Assembly (NCBI GenBank): GCA_900116485.1
Contig: FPAX01000001.1
Span: 248,001-312,000, forward strand
Direction of reading: 5' to 3'
Source of the DNA: Selenomonas sp. GACV-9
Lineage (GTDB): Bacteria > Bacillota > Negativicutes > Selenomonadales > Selenomonadaceae
Length of the DNA stretch: 64,000 nucleotides
Within the stretch, counting starts at the first letter, position 1, and every line of letters begins with the position of its first letter. A model generated the notes under the pieces. That model worked only from the letters and a program-made list of their open reading frames with translations, searched no databases and was not told where the DNA came from. Made by a program: the position numbers and the translations under genes. Positions 17,053-25,442 of the stretch are shown here, piece by piece.

Positions 17053-17676
17053 TTATTCGTTTTCGCTGGCAGCCAGCAGCGCCTGGATCTTCGTCTTGAT
17101 GATATCAAAGGCGACATTGTTGAGGCCGCTGTTGATGACGATATCGGCTACGTTCTTCGTCGGTGCGACATAGAGATAATGCATCGGCTTTACGGTTTCG
17201 AGGTACTGCTCGATGATGTTCTCGAGGTCACGGCCGCGCTCGTTGATGTCGCGCAGCACGCGGCGCAGGATGCGCTCGTCGGCATCGGCCTCGACAAAGA
17301 TCTTGATATCGAACAAATCGCGCAGGCGCTCATCCTGCAGGATCAGGATACCCTCGACGATGATGACGCGGCTCGGCTTGATGATGGTCGTCTCTTTGGC
17401 GCGCGTATGCTGGGCAAAATCATAGACCGGACACTCGACGCTGCGACCCTGCCGCAGCTCCGTCAGCTGCTCGATGAGCAGATCCGTCTCCAAGGATTTC
17501 GGATGATCATAGTTGATATGCTGACGCTCCTGGAAGGACAGGTCATCATGCGGACGGTAATAATTGTCGTGATAGATTACCGTAACATCATCACCGAAAT
17601 GTTTCTTGAGGCGATTCGTAAACGTCGATTTGCCGGAACCCGTGCCGCCGGCAATGCCGATAATCGTGGTTTTCAT
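17053..17676 (-). CDS. udk: Uridine kinase
   Basis: A 207-residue cytoplasmic enzyme that phosphorylates uridine and cytidine in pyrimidine salvage. The P-loop GIAGGTGSGKST lies at residues 7-18. Family segments YHDNYYRPHDDL, NYDHPKSLETDLL, VPVYDF-like (ECPVYDFAQHTR), VIIVEGILIL and the RVLRDINERGRDLENIIEQY lid are all present in order. The length is typical. It stands alone, with a shared terminator downstream. Confidence 0.97.
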   Translation of the reverse strand: MKTTIIGIAGGTGSGKSTFTNRLKKHFGDDVTVIYHDNYYRPHDDLSFQERQHINYDHPKSLETDLLIEQLTELRQGRSVECPVYDFAQHTRAKETTIIKPSRVIIVEGILILQDERLRDLFDIKIFVEADADERILRRVLRDINERGRDLENIIEQYLETVKPMHYLYVAPTKNVADIVINSGLNNVAFDIIKTKIQALLAASENE

Positions 17677-17829
17677 TGTGTGAGGGCATCTCCTTACAAA
17701 ATTTTATCTTCACTATATTACCATAAATACGCCGTTTTGTCTGCACGCAAAAGAAAAATAAGAGGATTCACGTCCAAGCCGTCGAATATAAAACATATGG
17801 AATGCAAAACAAGAAAGGAAGTGCCATTC

Positions 17830-18138
17830 ATGCCCAAGGTTACCCGTGAGGACATTCCCAACTGGTTCCAGCGCCAGACCGGTTTTGACGTCGACGTTCA
17901 GGAACTCAAAAAGGCAGTCGAGCTCGACCGCATCGCCTGCGCCGACGAACCCATGAAACTCATGCGTGAGCTCTGGGGGATTACCCCACGGGACTGTGAG
18001 CGCCTGCTCGGTGCCCCGAGCCGCACCGTTGAGCAATGGTTCCATACGAAATCCACGCGCCCAGCCTCCTGGGTGGTGCGCCTGATTGTCGAGAAATGTG
18101 CCGCCTTGCATGAACAGCGGCGTAACAATAACCATTAA
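17830..18138 (+). CDS. Small helix-turn-helix protein
   Basis: A 102-residue protein. ATG 17830 follows AGAAAGGAAGTG; a much longer frame that is open upstream runs antisense through udk and is not used. The middle (LMRELWGITPRDCERLLGAPSRTVEQWF, residues about 43-70) reads as a helix-turn-helix of the kind found in short XRE-like or DUF regulators, followed by a helical tail. It has no membrane segment. DNA binding is inferred from the fold pattern only. It is a monocistron with a strong terminator, and it could be a candidate binder for one of the repeated sites in the window, though nothing links them directly. Confidence 0.7.
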   Translation: MPKVTREDIPNWFQRQTGFDVDVQELKKAVELDRIACADEPMKLMRELWGITPRDCERLLGAPSRTVEQWFHTKSTRPASWVVRLIVEKCAALHEQRRNNNH

Positions 18139-18172
18139 AAATACCCCTTCAGCGCGAAGGGGTATTTTTAAT
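18134..18172. terminator. Bidirectional terminator between the 17830 and 18178 genes
   Basis: ATTAAAAATACCCCTTC and GAAGGGGTATTTTTAAT form a long near-perfect stem with a short AGCGC loop, with T runs on both strands. Confidence 0.92.
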
Positions 18173-18177
18173 GGTCA

Positions 18178-18558
18178 TTACTCCAAAGACTTAGCTATCT
18201 CAATCTCAAGCTGCGTATGCGGGCGGCTGCAGATGCGATGTACATCGTTCTTGAATTTCTCGAAGGCTGTTGCCAGCTCCTTATCGTCAAACTCGATGTC
18301 GCCATGGACATTCTCGACAAAGTGCTGAGTGAAGTCCTGCCAGCCGCTGCCAGCCTGCTTTACTTCAGCGCGCAATGACTGATGCTGGGTGCGCACCCGT
18401 TCGTTGAAACGGATGAACTCGGCAAAGTGATGCAGGCGCGATTCCTCCACATCAGAGATATAGCCTTCTTCCGTCGGATCGTAAGCCGGCGATTTCTTCG
18501 GGTGCAGGCTCAGATAGAGATGCATGAATGCATAGCCTGCCTGTGTATCAAATTTCAT
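18178..18558 (-). CDS. Unknown protein translationally coupled to csrA
   Basis: A 126-residue soluble, helical protein rich in charged residues. ATG 18558 is chosen because GGAGAGG lies upstream and the gene then overlaps the csrA stop by 11 nt (ATGAAATTTGA), typical of coupled genes. Segments include MHLYLSLHPKKSPAYDPTEE and a C-terminal charged helix (DDKELATAFEKFKNDVHRICSRP). No family is recognised, and it does not look like FliW, the usual CsrA antagonist. It is the last gene of the SGNH-AsmA-csrA operon. Its tight coupling to csrA suggests a partner or target of CsrA, which is inference. Confidence 0.7.
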   Translation of the reverse strand: MKFDTQAGYAFMHLYLSLHPKKSPAYDPTEEGYISDVEESRLHHFAEFIRFNERVRTQHQSLRAEVKQAGSGWQDFTQHFVENVHGDIEFDDKELATAFEKFKNDVHRICSRPHTQLEIEIAKSLE

Positions 18559-18736
18559 GAGAATCCTCTCCATTTTCCTGATTGGCCGCCAATTCGTGGT
18601 CAAGCCGCTGTACTTTGATGTGTTCAGGCGCTGTAATTCCTACTTTTATTTTTCCTGCTGCGACTTTGATGACCGTCAATAGGATCTTGTCACCAATCAT
18701 GATTTCTTCTTTAGCTTTTCTGGACAAAACCAGCAA
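18548..18736 (-). CDS. csrA: Carbon storage regulator CsrA
   Basis: A 62-residue RNA-binding protein. The start is TTG 18736, preceded by GGAGGACTGTGAT. The fold-defining sequence MLVLSRKAKEEIMIGD, VAAGKIKVGITAPEHIKVQR and the acidic helical tail are intact, including the Leu4/Arg6 and the Arg44-equivalent region used for RNA contacts. CsrA dimers bind GGA motifs near ribosome sites to repress or stabilise mRNAs. It usually sits beside fliW in flagellar operons, whereas here it follows an AsmA-like envelope gene by 64 bp and overlaps an unknown gene. Confidence 0.95.
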   Translation of the reverse strand: MLVLSRKAKEEIMIGDKILLTVIKVAAGKIKVGITAPEHIKVQRLDHELAANQENGEDSHEI

Positions 18737-18800
18737 ATCACAGTCCTCCTCTACGTCTCACATACTCTATGATAGCATAAACAAAGACCTTTTTCCAATC

Positions 18801-20249
18801 TCAGCGATAGTTTTCAATGACCGTAAGGGGCTGCCCTTTTTCATCGAATAAATGGATTGGCGCAAAGGCCAGCTTACCCTGCTTGATGCTCAGGGAATCG
18901 GTCTTTGCGGTAAAGCCTGGCAGCTCCATTACCACATCGTTAAAGGTCAGATTACGGTACTCATTGGTGAATTTTCCTGCCAGCTTGTTGAAGGGCAGCA
19001 GCTTGTAAAAGCCCGGCTGCGACGCGAAACTACCCCAGACCGTCGTTTCGCGTGAGCTACCACGGGAATACATATTGACGTCCATATCCACGCTGCAATA
19101 AAGGCTGCTGCCTGGCAGGGCCTTGGCTGTCTGCAGGTTCGAGCCATGGCCCTGCAGCTGATAATAGCGCGTATCCAGGTCATAAGTTCCCTCGGCAACC
19201 AGTTTGCCGCCAAAGACATCAGCAGTGACATCCTTGAACAGCAGATCTTCACCATCGTAATAAAGGTCGCCAATCACATTGGAAAAATCAAGGCCCGGGA
19301 TATGCAGTTCATCCATCTGCACATGTCCTTCCCCAGAAAGTGTTGTGAGCGGCCCCGAAATATGCGAGTCAAGGGTCATCTTATCATGGATATTGACCCC
19401 CATATCCAGCGATGAGGGGTCAACGTCGATAAAGCGCAGCCACAGGTCGCAGACAGGAATATCTTCTGCTGTAAAGTCTACTTCCCCATTCAGGCGGATG
19501 CCATTACCAATCATCGTGCCGCCAAAGCCGCCTGTCTCAAGCTTTATCTTCATCTTGTCGTTGGTGTTGATATCCGTTTGGAGCTCCACATGGTCCATGA
19601 GGTAATGGCGATCCTTGAAGAACACCTCCATGCGGCAGTTTGCAAGGGTAAGTTTTGTCCGTATCTTGCGTCCCTGCCGGTTGAAGTTGTCCCAGCGTTT
19701 CTGCAGGCGTGCCGCCTGCCGCTTGCGCCGCCACTCGCCGATGGCCTTGCGTTCCTCTTCGCTTTTACCCGTCAGGCTGACCTTGTTGCGCCAATCCTTG
19801 TCCTCTGGGTCGTCCTCGAGCTTATTCATATCGCGCGACTGCCGCACAAAGTCCACCTGCATATCATCCGCGAGACGCAACGAGACCTGCGCATCATTCA
19901 GCGTGATGGCCTGGATGGTCGTGGACTTGATATTCTTAGTCACGATATCCCAGGGGCGCACTTGCAGACTGCCTGAGGGCACCTCGAGAATCGTCACGCC
20001 ATCGGGATTCTTCCAGACAAGATGTTCAAACATCACATGACCGGTCAAATCGGCCAGAATCTTGTCCGCCGTGATCGTGCCCCGCAGCATGTCCTGCTCC
20101 TGCATTTCGTGATTAAAAATCACTGCTGCGCCGCGGCTCAGAAACTCAAGGAGTATTACTGCGCCAATGACAATTATCACCATCGCCAGCAGCACACCAC
20201 GCCAAAATTTCGGGTGTGCCTGCCAATACTTACGGATTCTCGCGCCCAT
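18801..20249 (-). CDS. AsmA/TamB-like inner-membrane-anchored periplasmic protein
   Basis: About 482 residues. ATG 20249 has GGGAG 7 nt upstream; ATG 20255 is an alternative. One N-terminal membrane helix (about residues 17-37) is followed by a large beta-rich domain with repeats of amphipathic strands (VTILEVPSGSLQVRPWDI, IQAITLNDAQVSLRL, and a C-terminal part DSHISGPLTTLSGEGHVQMDELHIPG). This is the AsmA-like pattern seen in bridge-like proteins that span from the inner to the outer membrane. Such a gene in a Firmicute-like genome points to a diderm cell. Residues about 120-175 form a highly charged insert. It overlaps the upstream SGNH gene by 20 nt and precedes csrA. Confidence 0.75.
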   Translation of the reverse strand: MGARIRKYWQAHPKFWRGVLLAMVIIVIGAVILLEFLSRGAAVIFNHEMQEQDMLRGTITADKILADLTGHVMFEHLVWKNPDGVTILEVPSGSLQVRPWDIVTKNIKSTTIQAITLNDAQVSLRLADDMQVDFVRQSRDMNKLEDDPEDKDWRNKVSLTGKSEEERKAIGEWRRKRQAARLQKRWDNFNRQGRKIRTKLTLANCRMEVFFKDRHYLMDHVELQTDINTNDKMKIKLETGGFGGTMIGNGIRLNGEVDFTAEDIPVCDLWLRFIDVDPSSLDMGVNIHDKMTLDSHISGPLTTLSGEGHVQMDELHIPGLDFSNVIGDLYYDGEDLLFKDVTADVFGGKLVAEGTYDLDTRYYQLQGHGSNLQTAKALPGSSLYCSVDMDVNMYSRGSSRETTVWGSFASQPGFYKLLPFNKLAGKFTNEYRNLTFNDVVMELPGFTAKTDSLSIKQGKLAFAPIHLFDEKGQPLTVIENYR

Positions 20250-21618
20250 GATCATTCTCCCATTCCTTATCAGCCTGTGCCTTGGCCTGGGGCCAGGCGG
20301 CATTTACGGCCCGCCCCATCAGGCGCTTGCCCATCACATCGGGGTGCAGGCCATCGAGGGCATAGACCGTCGGCAAAACGCGCTCGGGGCAGTCAAAGGC
20401 TGCGGCCACATCGATATGCACCTGGGTGCGGATGAAAGCATTTACCTTGCTGAACCGGTCATACCAGTCATCAGCAGTTTCTTCCTTGAACACATGCTGG
20501 ATGTTATCGGGATTGACAGCTGGCAGGGTCAGCAGGATTGGTCGGATGCCATGCTGGCGGCAACGACGCTGCATTTCTTTCAGGCTTTCAATGACGACCT
20601 CAGGCTCCTCACCAGCCCGCAGGCTGTTCGTGCCTGTCATGATCAGCAGGTACTGGGGATGAAACGGCACCACATCCCGGTCAAAACGATTCAGCGTCAT
20701 CTGCACGGTATCACCGGATTCCGACAAGTTGATGACATCAAAATCGAGACTTGCCAGCCAGCTGAACTCGAAGTCCTCGGGGCCGTAGGAGTAATGGCCG
20801 CCGCCATGGGAGATGCTATCGCCAAGGACTGCAACCTGCCAGTTGTCGGCTGGTGCTGTGCGGATGCGAGTCGGCAGCGACCAGCGCGTAGAGGCATTTC
20901 CCTCTTGGTCAAGGCCGCGCACGCGCCAGTAAAGGTCGCGGTCATTGTAGCGTGGATTGGGATCGTAAAACTCAGCCACATCACTATGCAGGGTATCGAG
21001 CAATACAGCATCGCGCTGGGTATCGGGATTGCCCGCATAAAGCTCGATCTCATAACCGCCTGTGACACTGCTCAGCGGAATCCAATGATAAACGGGGTAA
21101 AGCAGCACGGAGCCGCGGCCGCTGTTGTAATTCGTAAGCGGCACTGGCGCCTTTTGCGGCTCGACCTCAGCGCTGGTCCAAAGCTCAGCAAGCTCACTAA
21201 AAGGCGTGCAGGGATTGCCATTGAAATCCATGGCCCGCACGCGCCAATAAAGTGGCTGCTTGCCCAAGTAGATGGACGCAAATTTTTCCAGAGGCGGATT
21301 GTAGTGGTTCTGGAAAATCGCATAACTGCGGAAAATCGCATCGTCCGAATCACTGGTGGAAGACAGCATCAGTGGCTTAGCGGTAAAAAACTCAATCTCA
21401 TAATAAACCGCCTCAGTATCCTTGCTCCACGATAGTACCGGCGAATACGAAAGCGGCTCTTCCTGTGTCGATGCCGTGAGCTCACCAGGCGGCGACAACA
21501 ACAGCCCCGAATGCGCCTCGTGCTGTACCAGCAGCAGAAAGCAGCTCAAACTGACAACCACCATCGTAAGTGATAGCCATATAACTTTTCGTTTTATCAT
21601 ACTGCGCAGCCATTTCAT
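20230..21618 (-). CDS. Exported SGNH/GDSL hydrolase with N-terminal FN3/Ig-like modules (paralogue)
   Basis: A 462-residue protein with GAGGTG upstream of ATG 21618. An N-terminal signal or anchor helix (residues about 12-30) is followed by two beta-sandwich-like repeats, each ending in a YWRVRAMD or YWRVRGLD strand. The SGNH domain starts near residue 262: Ser268 in GDSISHGGG, the GTNSLR block, and Asp422/His425 in DGLHPDVMGKRLMG. It shares this whole layout with the protein at 6092-7708 but has one module fewer. It heads an operon with the AsmA-like protein, csrA and an unknown gene, which suggests a role in envelope polysaccharide or lipid modification. Substrate unknown. Confidence 0.87.
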   Translation of the reverse strand: MKWLRSMIKRKVIWLSLTMVVVSLSCFLLLVQHEAHSGLLLSPPGELTASTQEEPLSYSPVLSWSKDTEAVYYEIEFFTAKPLMLSSTSDSDDAIFRSYAIFQNHYNPPLEKFASIYLGKQPLYWRVRAMDFNGNPCTPFSELAELWTSAEVEPQKAPVPLTNYNSGRGSVLLYPVYHWIPLSSVTGGYEIELYAGNPDTQRDAVLLDTLHSDVAEFYDPNPRYNDRDLYWRVRGLDQEGNASTRWSLPTRIRTAPADNWQVAVLGDSISHGGGHYSYGPEDFEFSWLASLDFDVINLSESGDTVQMTLNRFDRDVVPFHPQYLLIMTGTNSLRAGEEPEVVIESLKEMQRRCRQHGIRPILLTLPAVNPDNIQHVFKEETADDWYDRFSKVNAFIRTQVHIDVAAAFDCPERVLPTVYALDGLHPDVMGKRLMGRAVNAAWPQAKAQADKEWENDHGRENP

Positions 21619-21696
21619 CGCCGCACCTCACTTTCATACTTGAATCCTATCTTTTTATTATATACCTTTTTCTAACTTTTCGCACCACTTCCCGAC

Positions 21697-21725
21697 GTGA
21701 CGCTGAAACAAATATCGTATATAAT
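21697..21725 (+). promoter_or_regulatory. Promoter of the tyrosine recombinase gene
   Basis: GTGACG (21697-21702) and TATAAT (21720-21725) are 17 bp apart, 34 bp before the start codon. Confidence 0.6.
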
Positions 21726-21758
21726 AGAGACAAGATTCTTTAGAAAGACGGATGAACC

Positions 21759-22745
21759 ATGAAACCAAAAGAAAACTTCATGCTGATCAAGAACCAGCGC
21801 ATCGAAAGCAATCAGCGGCTCTCAGCCAAGGCCAAACGCCGGCTCGAAAAATCGAAAGCAGACAATACCCTGAAGGCCTACTCGTCAGACTGGAGTGACT
21901 TCTCTGACTGGTGCCAGCATCATGGCGAACGCGACCTGCCGACGCAGCCGGAGACCATTGTCAACTACATCAACGACCTGGCCGATGATGCCAAGGCCAA
22001 TACCGTATCACGCCGTGTCACGGCTATCTCGGAAAACCACATTGCCGCTGGCTATGGCGGCAAGAACAATCCAGCCAAGGATGGCATCGTGCGTGCGGCC
22101 ATGGCCGCCATCCGCCGCGAGAAAGGCACGTTCCAGCGTGGCAAATCGCCAATCCTCATGGAAACCCTCTATCTGCTGGCAGACTGTTTTGAAGATACTG
22201 ACCTCGTGTCCCTGCGGGACAAGGCGCTGATCTTTCTCGGCTTTGCCGGTGCCTTCCGCCGCTCAGAGCTTGTGCGCATCCAGTGCGAGGAACTGACCTT
22301 CACCCCCCAGGGCCTGATGATCTTCGTGCCCCAGTCCAAAGGCGACCAATACGGTCGTGGCTCGACCATTGCCATCCCCTATGCGCCTGATGAAGAGATT
22401 TGCGCTGTGCGCGCACTCAAAGCCTGGATCGAGGCCGCACAAATCCATACGGGGCCCATTTTCCGTCCGTTCACCAAAGCCCACAGTCTGCGTGACACGC
22501 AGCTTTCCGATAAATCGGTGGCCCTCGTCGTCAAGAAATATGCCAAGATGGCCGGCCTTGACGAAAAGCAATTCGCCGGCCACAGCCTGCGCCGTGGCTT
22601 CGCCACCAGCGCCGCCCAGCACGACGTCGACGCCCTCTCCATCATGCGCCAGACCCGCCACAAATCCGAAAAGATGGTCCACCGCTACATCGAACAGGGC
22701 AACATCTTCAAAGAAAACCCGCTCAACCGCATGTATAACAAATAA
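21759..22745 (+). CDS. Orphan tyrosine recombinase (phage-integrase family)
   Basis: A 328-residue protein. Residues 30-125 are a SAM-like core-binding domain (NTLKAYSSDWSDFSDWC); the catalytic domain follows. The active-site set is complete: Arg167 in FRRSELVRI, Lys in the beta-hairpin near 194 (PQSKGDQ), His275 and Arg278 in GHSLRRGF, His301 in TRHKSEKMV, and Tyr310 in HRYIEQ. It resembles plasmid/phage integrases of the site-specific recombinase type rather than XerC/XerD. No excisionase, phage genes, tRNA or att-like repeats are seen next to it, and its base composition matches the surroundings. It is a single-gene unit between an operon start and pnp. Confidence 0.9.
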   Translation: MKPKENFMLIKNQRIESNQRLSAKAKRRLEKSKADNTLKAYSSDWSDFSDWCQHHGERDLPTQPETIVNYINDLADDAKANTVSRRVTAISENHIAAGYGGKNNPAKDGIVRAAMAAIRREKGTFQRGKSPILMETLYLLADCFEDTDLVSLRDKALIFLGFAGAFRRSELVRIQCEELTFTPQGLMIFVPQSKGDQYGRGSTIAIPYAPDEEICAVRALKAWIEAAQIHTGPIFRPFTKAHSLRDTQLSDKSVALVVKKYAKMAGLDEKQFAGHSLRRGFATSAAQHDVDALSIMRQTRHKSEKMVHRYIEQGNIFKENPLNRMYNK

Positions 22746-22761
22746 CGAAAGTTACAAGCGA

Positions 22762-22795
22762 AAAGCCCGCAGATCCATCAGAATCTGCGGGCTTT
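22762..22795. terminator. Bidirectional terminator between the recombinase gene and pnp
   Basis: AAAGCCCGCAGATtc and gaATCTGCGGGCTTT form a 13-bp stem with a short loop between convergent genes. Confidence 0.9.
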
Positions 22796-22813
22796 GTTAT
22801 TATTGCTTCTTGT

Positions 22814-24883
22814 TTAGAGGCAAGCCTTATGGCTGAGGTTTACGCGGCCTTTGTCGTCGATTTCGATGACTTTGACCTGGAGCTGGTCGCCAATCTGGAC
22901 CACGTCTTCGACTTTTTCGACGCGGCGGCTCGAAAGCTGCGAGATGTGGCAGAGTCCTTCCTTGCCCGGCAGGACTTCGACGAAGGCACCGAATTTCATC
23001 AGGCGCGTTACTTTGCCCGTGTAGACTTCGCCGACTTCAACTTCGCGGACGATGTCTTCAATCATCTGTTTTGCCTTCTTCATGCCCTCAGCATCAACAG
23101 AGGAGATGAAGATATTGCCATCTTCATGAATGTCGATTTCGACACCCGTCTCATCGATGATTTTCTTGACGACCTTGCCGCCGGTACCGATGACGTCACG
23201 GATCTTGTCGACTTTGATCTTGATCGTCTCCACGCGCGGTGCATAGGGCGAGAGGTCAGCAGCCGGCTCCGCGATGCACTCGAGCATCTTGCCGAGGATG
23301 AAGGCTCGGCCGCGTTTTGCCTGCTGCAGAGCCGACGAGAGGATGTTGCGGTCGATGCCAGCAACCTTGATATCCATCTGGATAGCCGTGACACCTTCCG
23401 TCGTACCTGCCACCTTGAAGTCCATATCGCCAAGAGCATCTTCCATACCCTGGATGTCGGTGAGAATCGTGTAGGCATCCCCTTCTTTGACGAGGCCCAT
23501 GGCAACGCCAGAAACCGGACGTTTGATGGGAACACCGGCGTTCATCAGGGACAGGGTGGAGCCGCAGACGGAGCCCATGGAGCTGGAGCCATTGGACTCG
23601 AGGATTTCCGATACGAGGCGAATCGTGTACGGGAACTCCTCGATGGACGGAATAACCGGCACGAGGGCGCGCTCAGCGAGGGCACCATGACCGATTTCGC
23701 GGCGGCCTGGGCTGCGGATCGGTTTGGCTTCGCCGACCGAGTAACCAGGGAAGTTATAGTGATGGATGTAGTGTTTCTTCGTTTCAGGTCCAAGGCCATC
23801 GATAATCTGCTCGTCGCCGAGGGACCCAAGCGTCGTGACCGTGAGCACCTGCGTCTGGCCACGGGTAAAGAGACCGGAGCCATGCGTGCGCGGCAGCAGG
23901 CCAACTTCGCAGCTTACCGGGCGGACTTCTTCCACCTCACGGCCGTCCGGACGGATTTTCTCATGCGTAATCATATGGCGGACGATGGATTTCTCGAGGT
24001 CATGCAGCGCCATGGCAATCTCTTTATCCATTTCCGGATAGTCGACGAGGAAATGCTCCATGACATCGGCGTTGATATCAGCGATATGGGCATCGCGGTC
24101 GAGCTTATCGGGATTGCGCGTTGCTTCGTCGAGACGGTCTTTGGCATAGTCGCTGATGGCCTTCTCCAGTTCCTCGGGAACCGTGAACAGCTTGACTTCG
24201 CGTTTCTCCTTGCCGCAAGCCTGCTGGATCTCTTCCTGCCAAGCGACGATGCGCTGGATTTCCTTATGTCCATAGAGGATAGCGTCGAGGATGACATCCT
24301 CGGGCAGCTCGTTGGCACCGGCCTCAACCATCATGACGGCATCCTTCGAGCCGGCAACGGTCAGGTTCAGCGTCGAAACCTTGCGCTGCTCTTCCGTCGG
24401 GTTGATGACGAATTCATCGTCCACACGGCCGACACGGACGCCGGCGATCGGGCCCATGAAGGGGATATCGGAAACCGTCAGGGCTGCCGAAGCACCGATC
24501 ATAGCTGCGAGCTCCGGTGCATTGTCCTGCTCCACCGACAGCACCGTCGCGACAATCTGCACGTCGTTGCGGAAGCCCTTCGGGAACAGCGGACGGATTG
24601 GACGGTCGATCAGGCGTGCGCAGAGGATTGCGTCGCTCGACGGACGGCCCTCGCGTTTGATGAAGCCGCCGGGAATCTTGCCTGCTGCATACATCTTTTC
24701 CTCATAGTCTACCGTCAGCGGGAAAAAGTCAACGCCCTCGCGCGGCTCGGCAGATGCCGTAGCCGTGACGAGCACGACCGTATCGCCATAGCGAACCAGT
24801 GCCGCACCATTTGCCTGTTTGGCCATCTTGCCGTTCTCAATGATGAGCTTGCGGCCCCCCAGTTCCATCTCGAAACTCTGCAT
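22814..24883 (-). CDS. pnp: Polyribonucleotide nucleotidyltransferase (PNPase)
   Basis: A 689-residue phosphorolytic 3'-5' exoribonuclease. It has two RNase PH-like domains (the second with [22 protein letters not shown]), a helical domain between them, a KH domain ([23 protein letters not shown]) and an S1 domain ([23 protein letters not shown]). The tail after S1 is very short, ending HKACL. AGGAGG precedes ATG 24883. rpsO lies upstream on the same strand, the conserved rpsO-pnp order, but a strong terminator separates them. Confidence 0.98.
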   Translation of the reverse strand: MQSFEMELGGRKLIIENGKMAKQANGAALVRYGDTVVLVTATASAEPREGVDFFPLTVDYEEKMYAAGKIPGGFIKREGRPSSDAILCARLIDRPIRPLFPKGFRNDVQIVATVLSVEQDNAPELAAMIGASAALTVSDIPFMGPIAGVRVGRVDDEFVINPTEEQRKVSTLNLTVAGSKDAVMMVEAGANELPEDVILDAILYGHKEIQRIVAWQEEIQQACGKEKREVKLFTVPEELEKAISDYAKDRLDEATRNPDKLDRDAHIADINADVMEHFLVDYPEMDKEIAMALHDLEKSIVRHMITHEKIRPDGREVEEVRPVSCEVGLLPRTHGSGLFTRGQTQVLTVTTLGSLGDEQIIDGLGPETKKHYIHHYNFPGYSVGEAKPIRSPGRREIGHGALAERALVPVIPSIEEFPYTIRLVSEILESNGSSSMGSVCGSTLSLMNAGVPIKRPVSGVAMGLVKEGDAYTILTDIQGMEDALGDMDFKVAGTTEGVTAIQMDIKVAGIDRNILSSALQQAKRGRAFILGKMLECIAEPAADLSPYAPRVETIKIKVDKIRDVIGTGGKVVKKIIDETGVEIDIHEDGNIFISSVDAEGMKKAKQMIEDIVREVEVGEVYTGKVTRLMKFGAFVEVLPGKEGLCHISQLSSRRVEKVEDVVQIGDQLQVKVIEIDDKGRVNLSHKACL

Positions 24884-24972
24884 GAATCATTTCCTCCTAG
24901 TATAGCGTATGTCGTTTATTCCAATATACTGTATCCATTTCGACGTATTGGAAAAATATCCTTTTTCAAAGT

Positions 24973-25001
24973 AAAAAAAGCGGGATTAAACCCGCTTTTT
25001 T
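24973..25001. terminator. Terminator between rpsO and pnp
   Basis: AAAAAAGCGGG and CCCGCTTTTTT form an 11-bp stem with loop ATTAAA. It follows the rpsO stop by about 20 bp on the minus strand. Confidence 0.92.
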
Positions 25002-25020
25002 GTCAGGAATCGTCTGACGA

Positions 25021-25296
25021 TTAGCCAATCGTAGCGCGGATGCCGAGCTTAGCGATGATGGAACGATAACGCTCGATGTCCGTCTTGTAGAGGTAGCTGA
25101 GGAGACGGCGGCGATGACCAACCATCTTGAGCAGGCCACGACGGGAATGATGATCCTTCTTGTGCTCCTTCAGATGCTCCGTGAGGTACTGGATGCGAGC
25201 CGTCAGAACAGCGATCTGTACTTCCGGCGAACCCGTGTCACCCTCGTGAACGGCATACTTCTGCATGATTTCCTGTTTTGCTTCCTGAGTCAACAT
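25021..25296 (-). CDS. rpsO: 30S ribosomal protein S15
   Basis: A 91-residue protein that binds the central domain of 16S rRNA. Diagnostic segments are [48 protein letters not shown] and the C-terminal [19 protein letters not shown] lies upstream of ATG 25296. It has its own promoter at 25400-25428 and a leader of about 100 nt with several short inverted segments (for example CAGCTCAGCCTG and CTTAGCTGATGGCTGAA), where S15 could autoregulate as in other bacteria. Confidence 0.98.
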   Translation of the reverse strand: MLTQEAKQEIMQKYAVHEGDTGSPEVQIAVLTARIQYLTEHLKEHKKDHHSRRGLLKMVGHRRRLLSYLYKTDIERYRSIIAKLGIRATIG

Positions 25297-25399
25297 GTGA
25301 AAACTCCTCCTGTAAAATAAGATTTTCAGCCATCAGCTAAGCGTGCGTCGGAGTACTTCGCAGGCTGAGCTGAGGTCAGCGGTAAAAATTACCTTTGAT

Positions 25400-25428
25400 A
25401 GTATAGCATAGAATGCAGCCGCTTGTAA
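25400..25428 (-). promoter_or_regulatory. Promoter of rpsO
   Basis: On the minus strand TTACAA (25423-25428) and TATACT (25400-25405) are separated by 17 bp. Confidence 0.7.
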
Positions 25429-25442
25429 ATGGGAAAATGCAA

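Noticed and set aside
17179..17829. In-frame upstream extension of the 17830 HTH gene
   Set aside because: The extension runs antisense through udk. The ribosome site and the HTH-like protein both support the start at 17830.
20036..20047. ATGACCGGTCAA in the AsmA-like gene as a functional palindrome
   Set aside because: It has one mismatch and lies well inside coding sequence. Near-matches at 36980 and 48749 are also coding and may be chance.
22829..25024. A 731-codon open frame antisense to pnp
   Set aside because: It mirrors the conserved PNPase gene and reads as Asp/Val/Ala-rich filler without domains. It also runs across the rpsO-pnp terminator.
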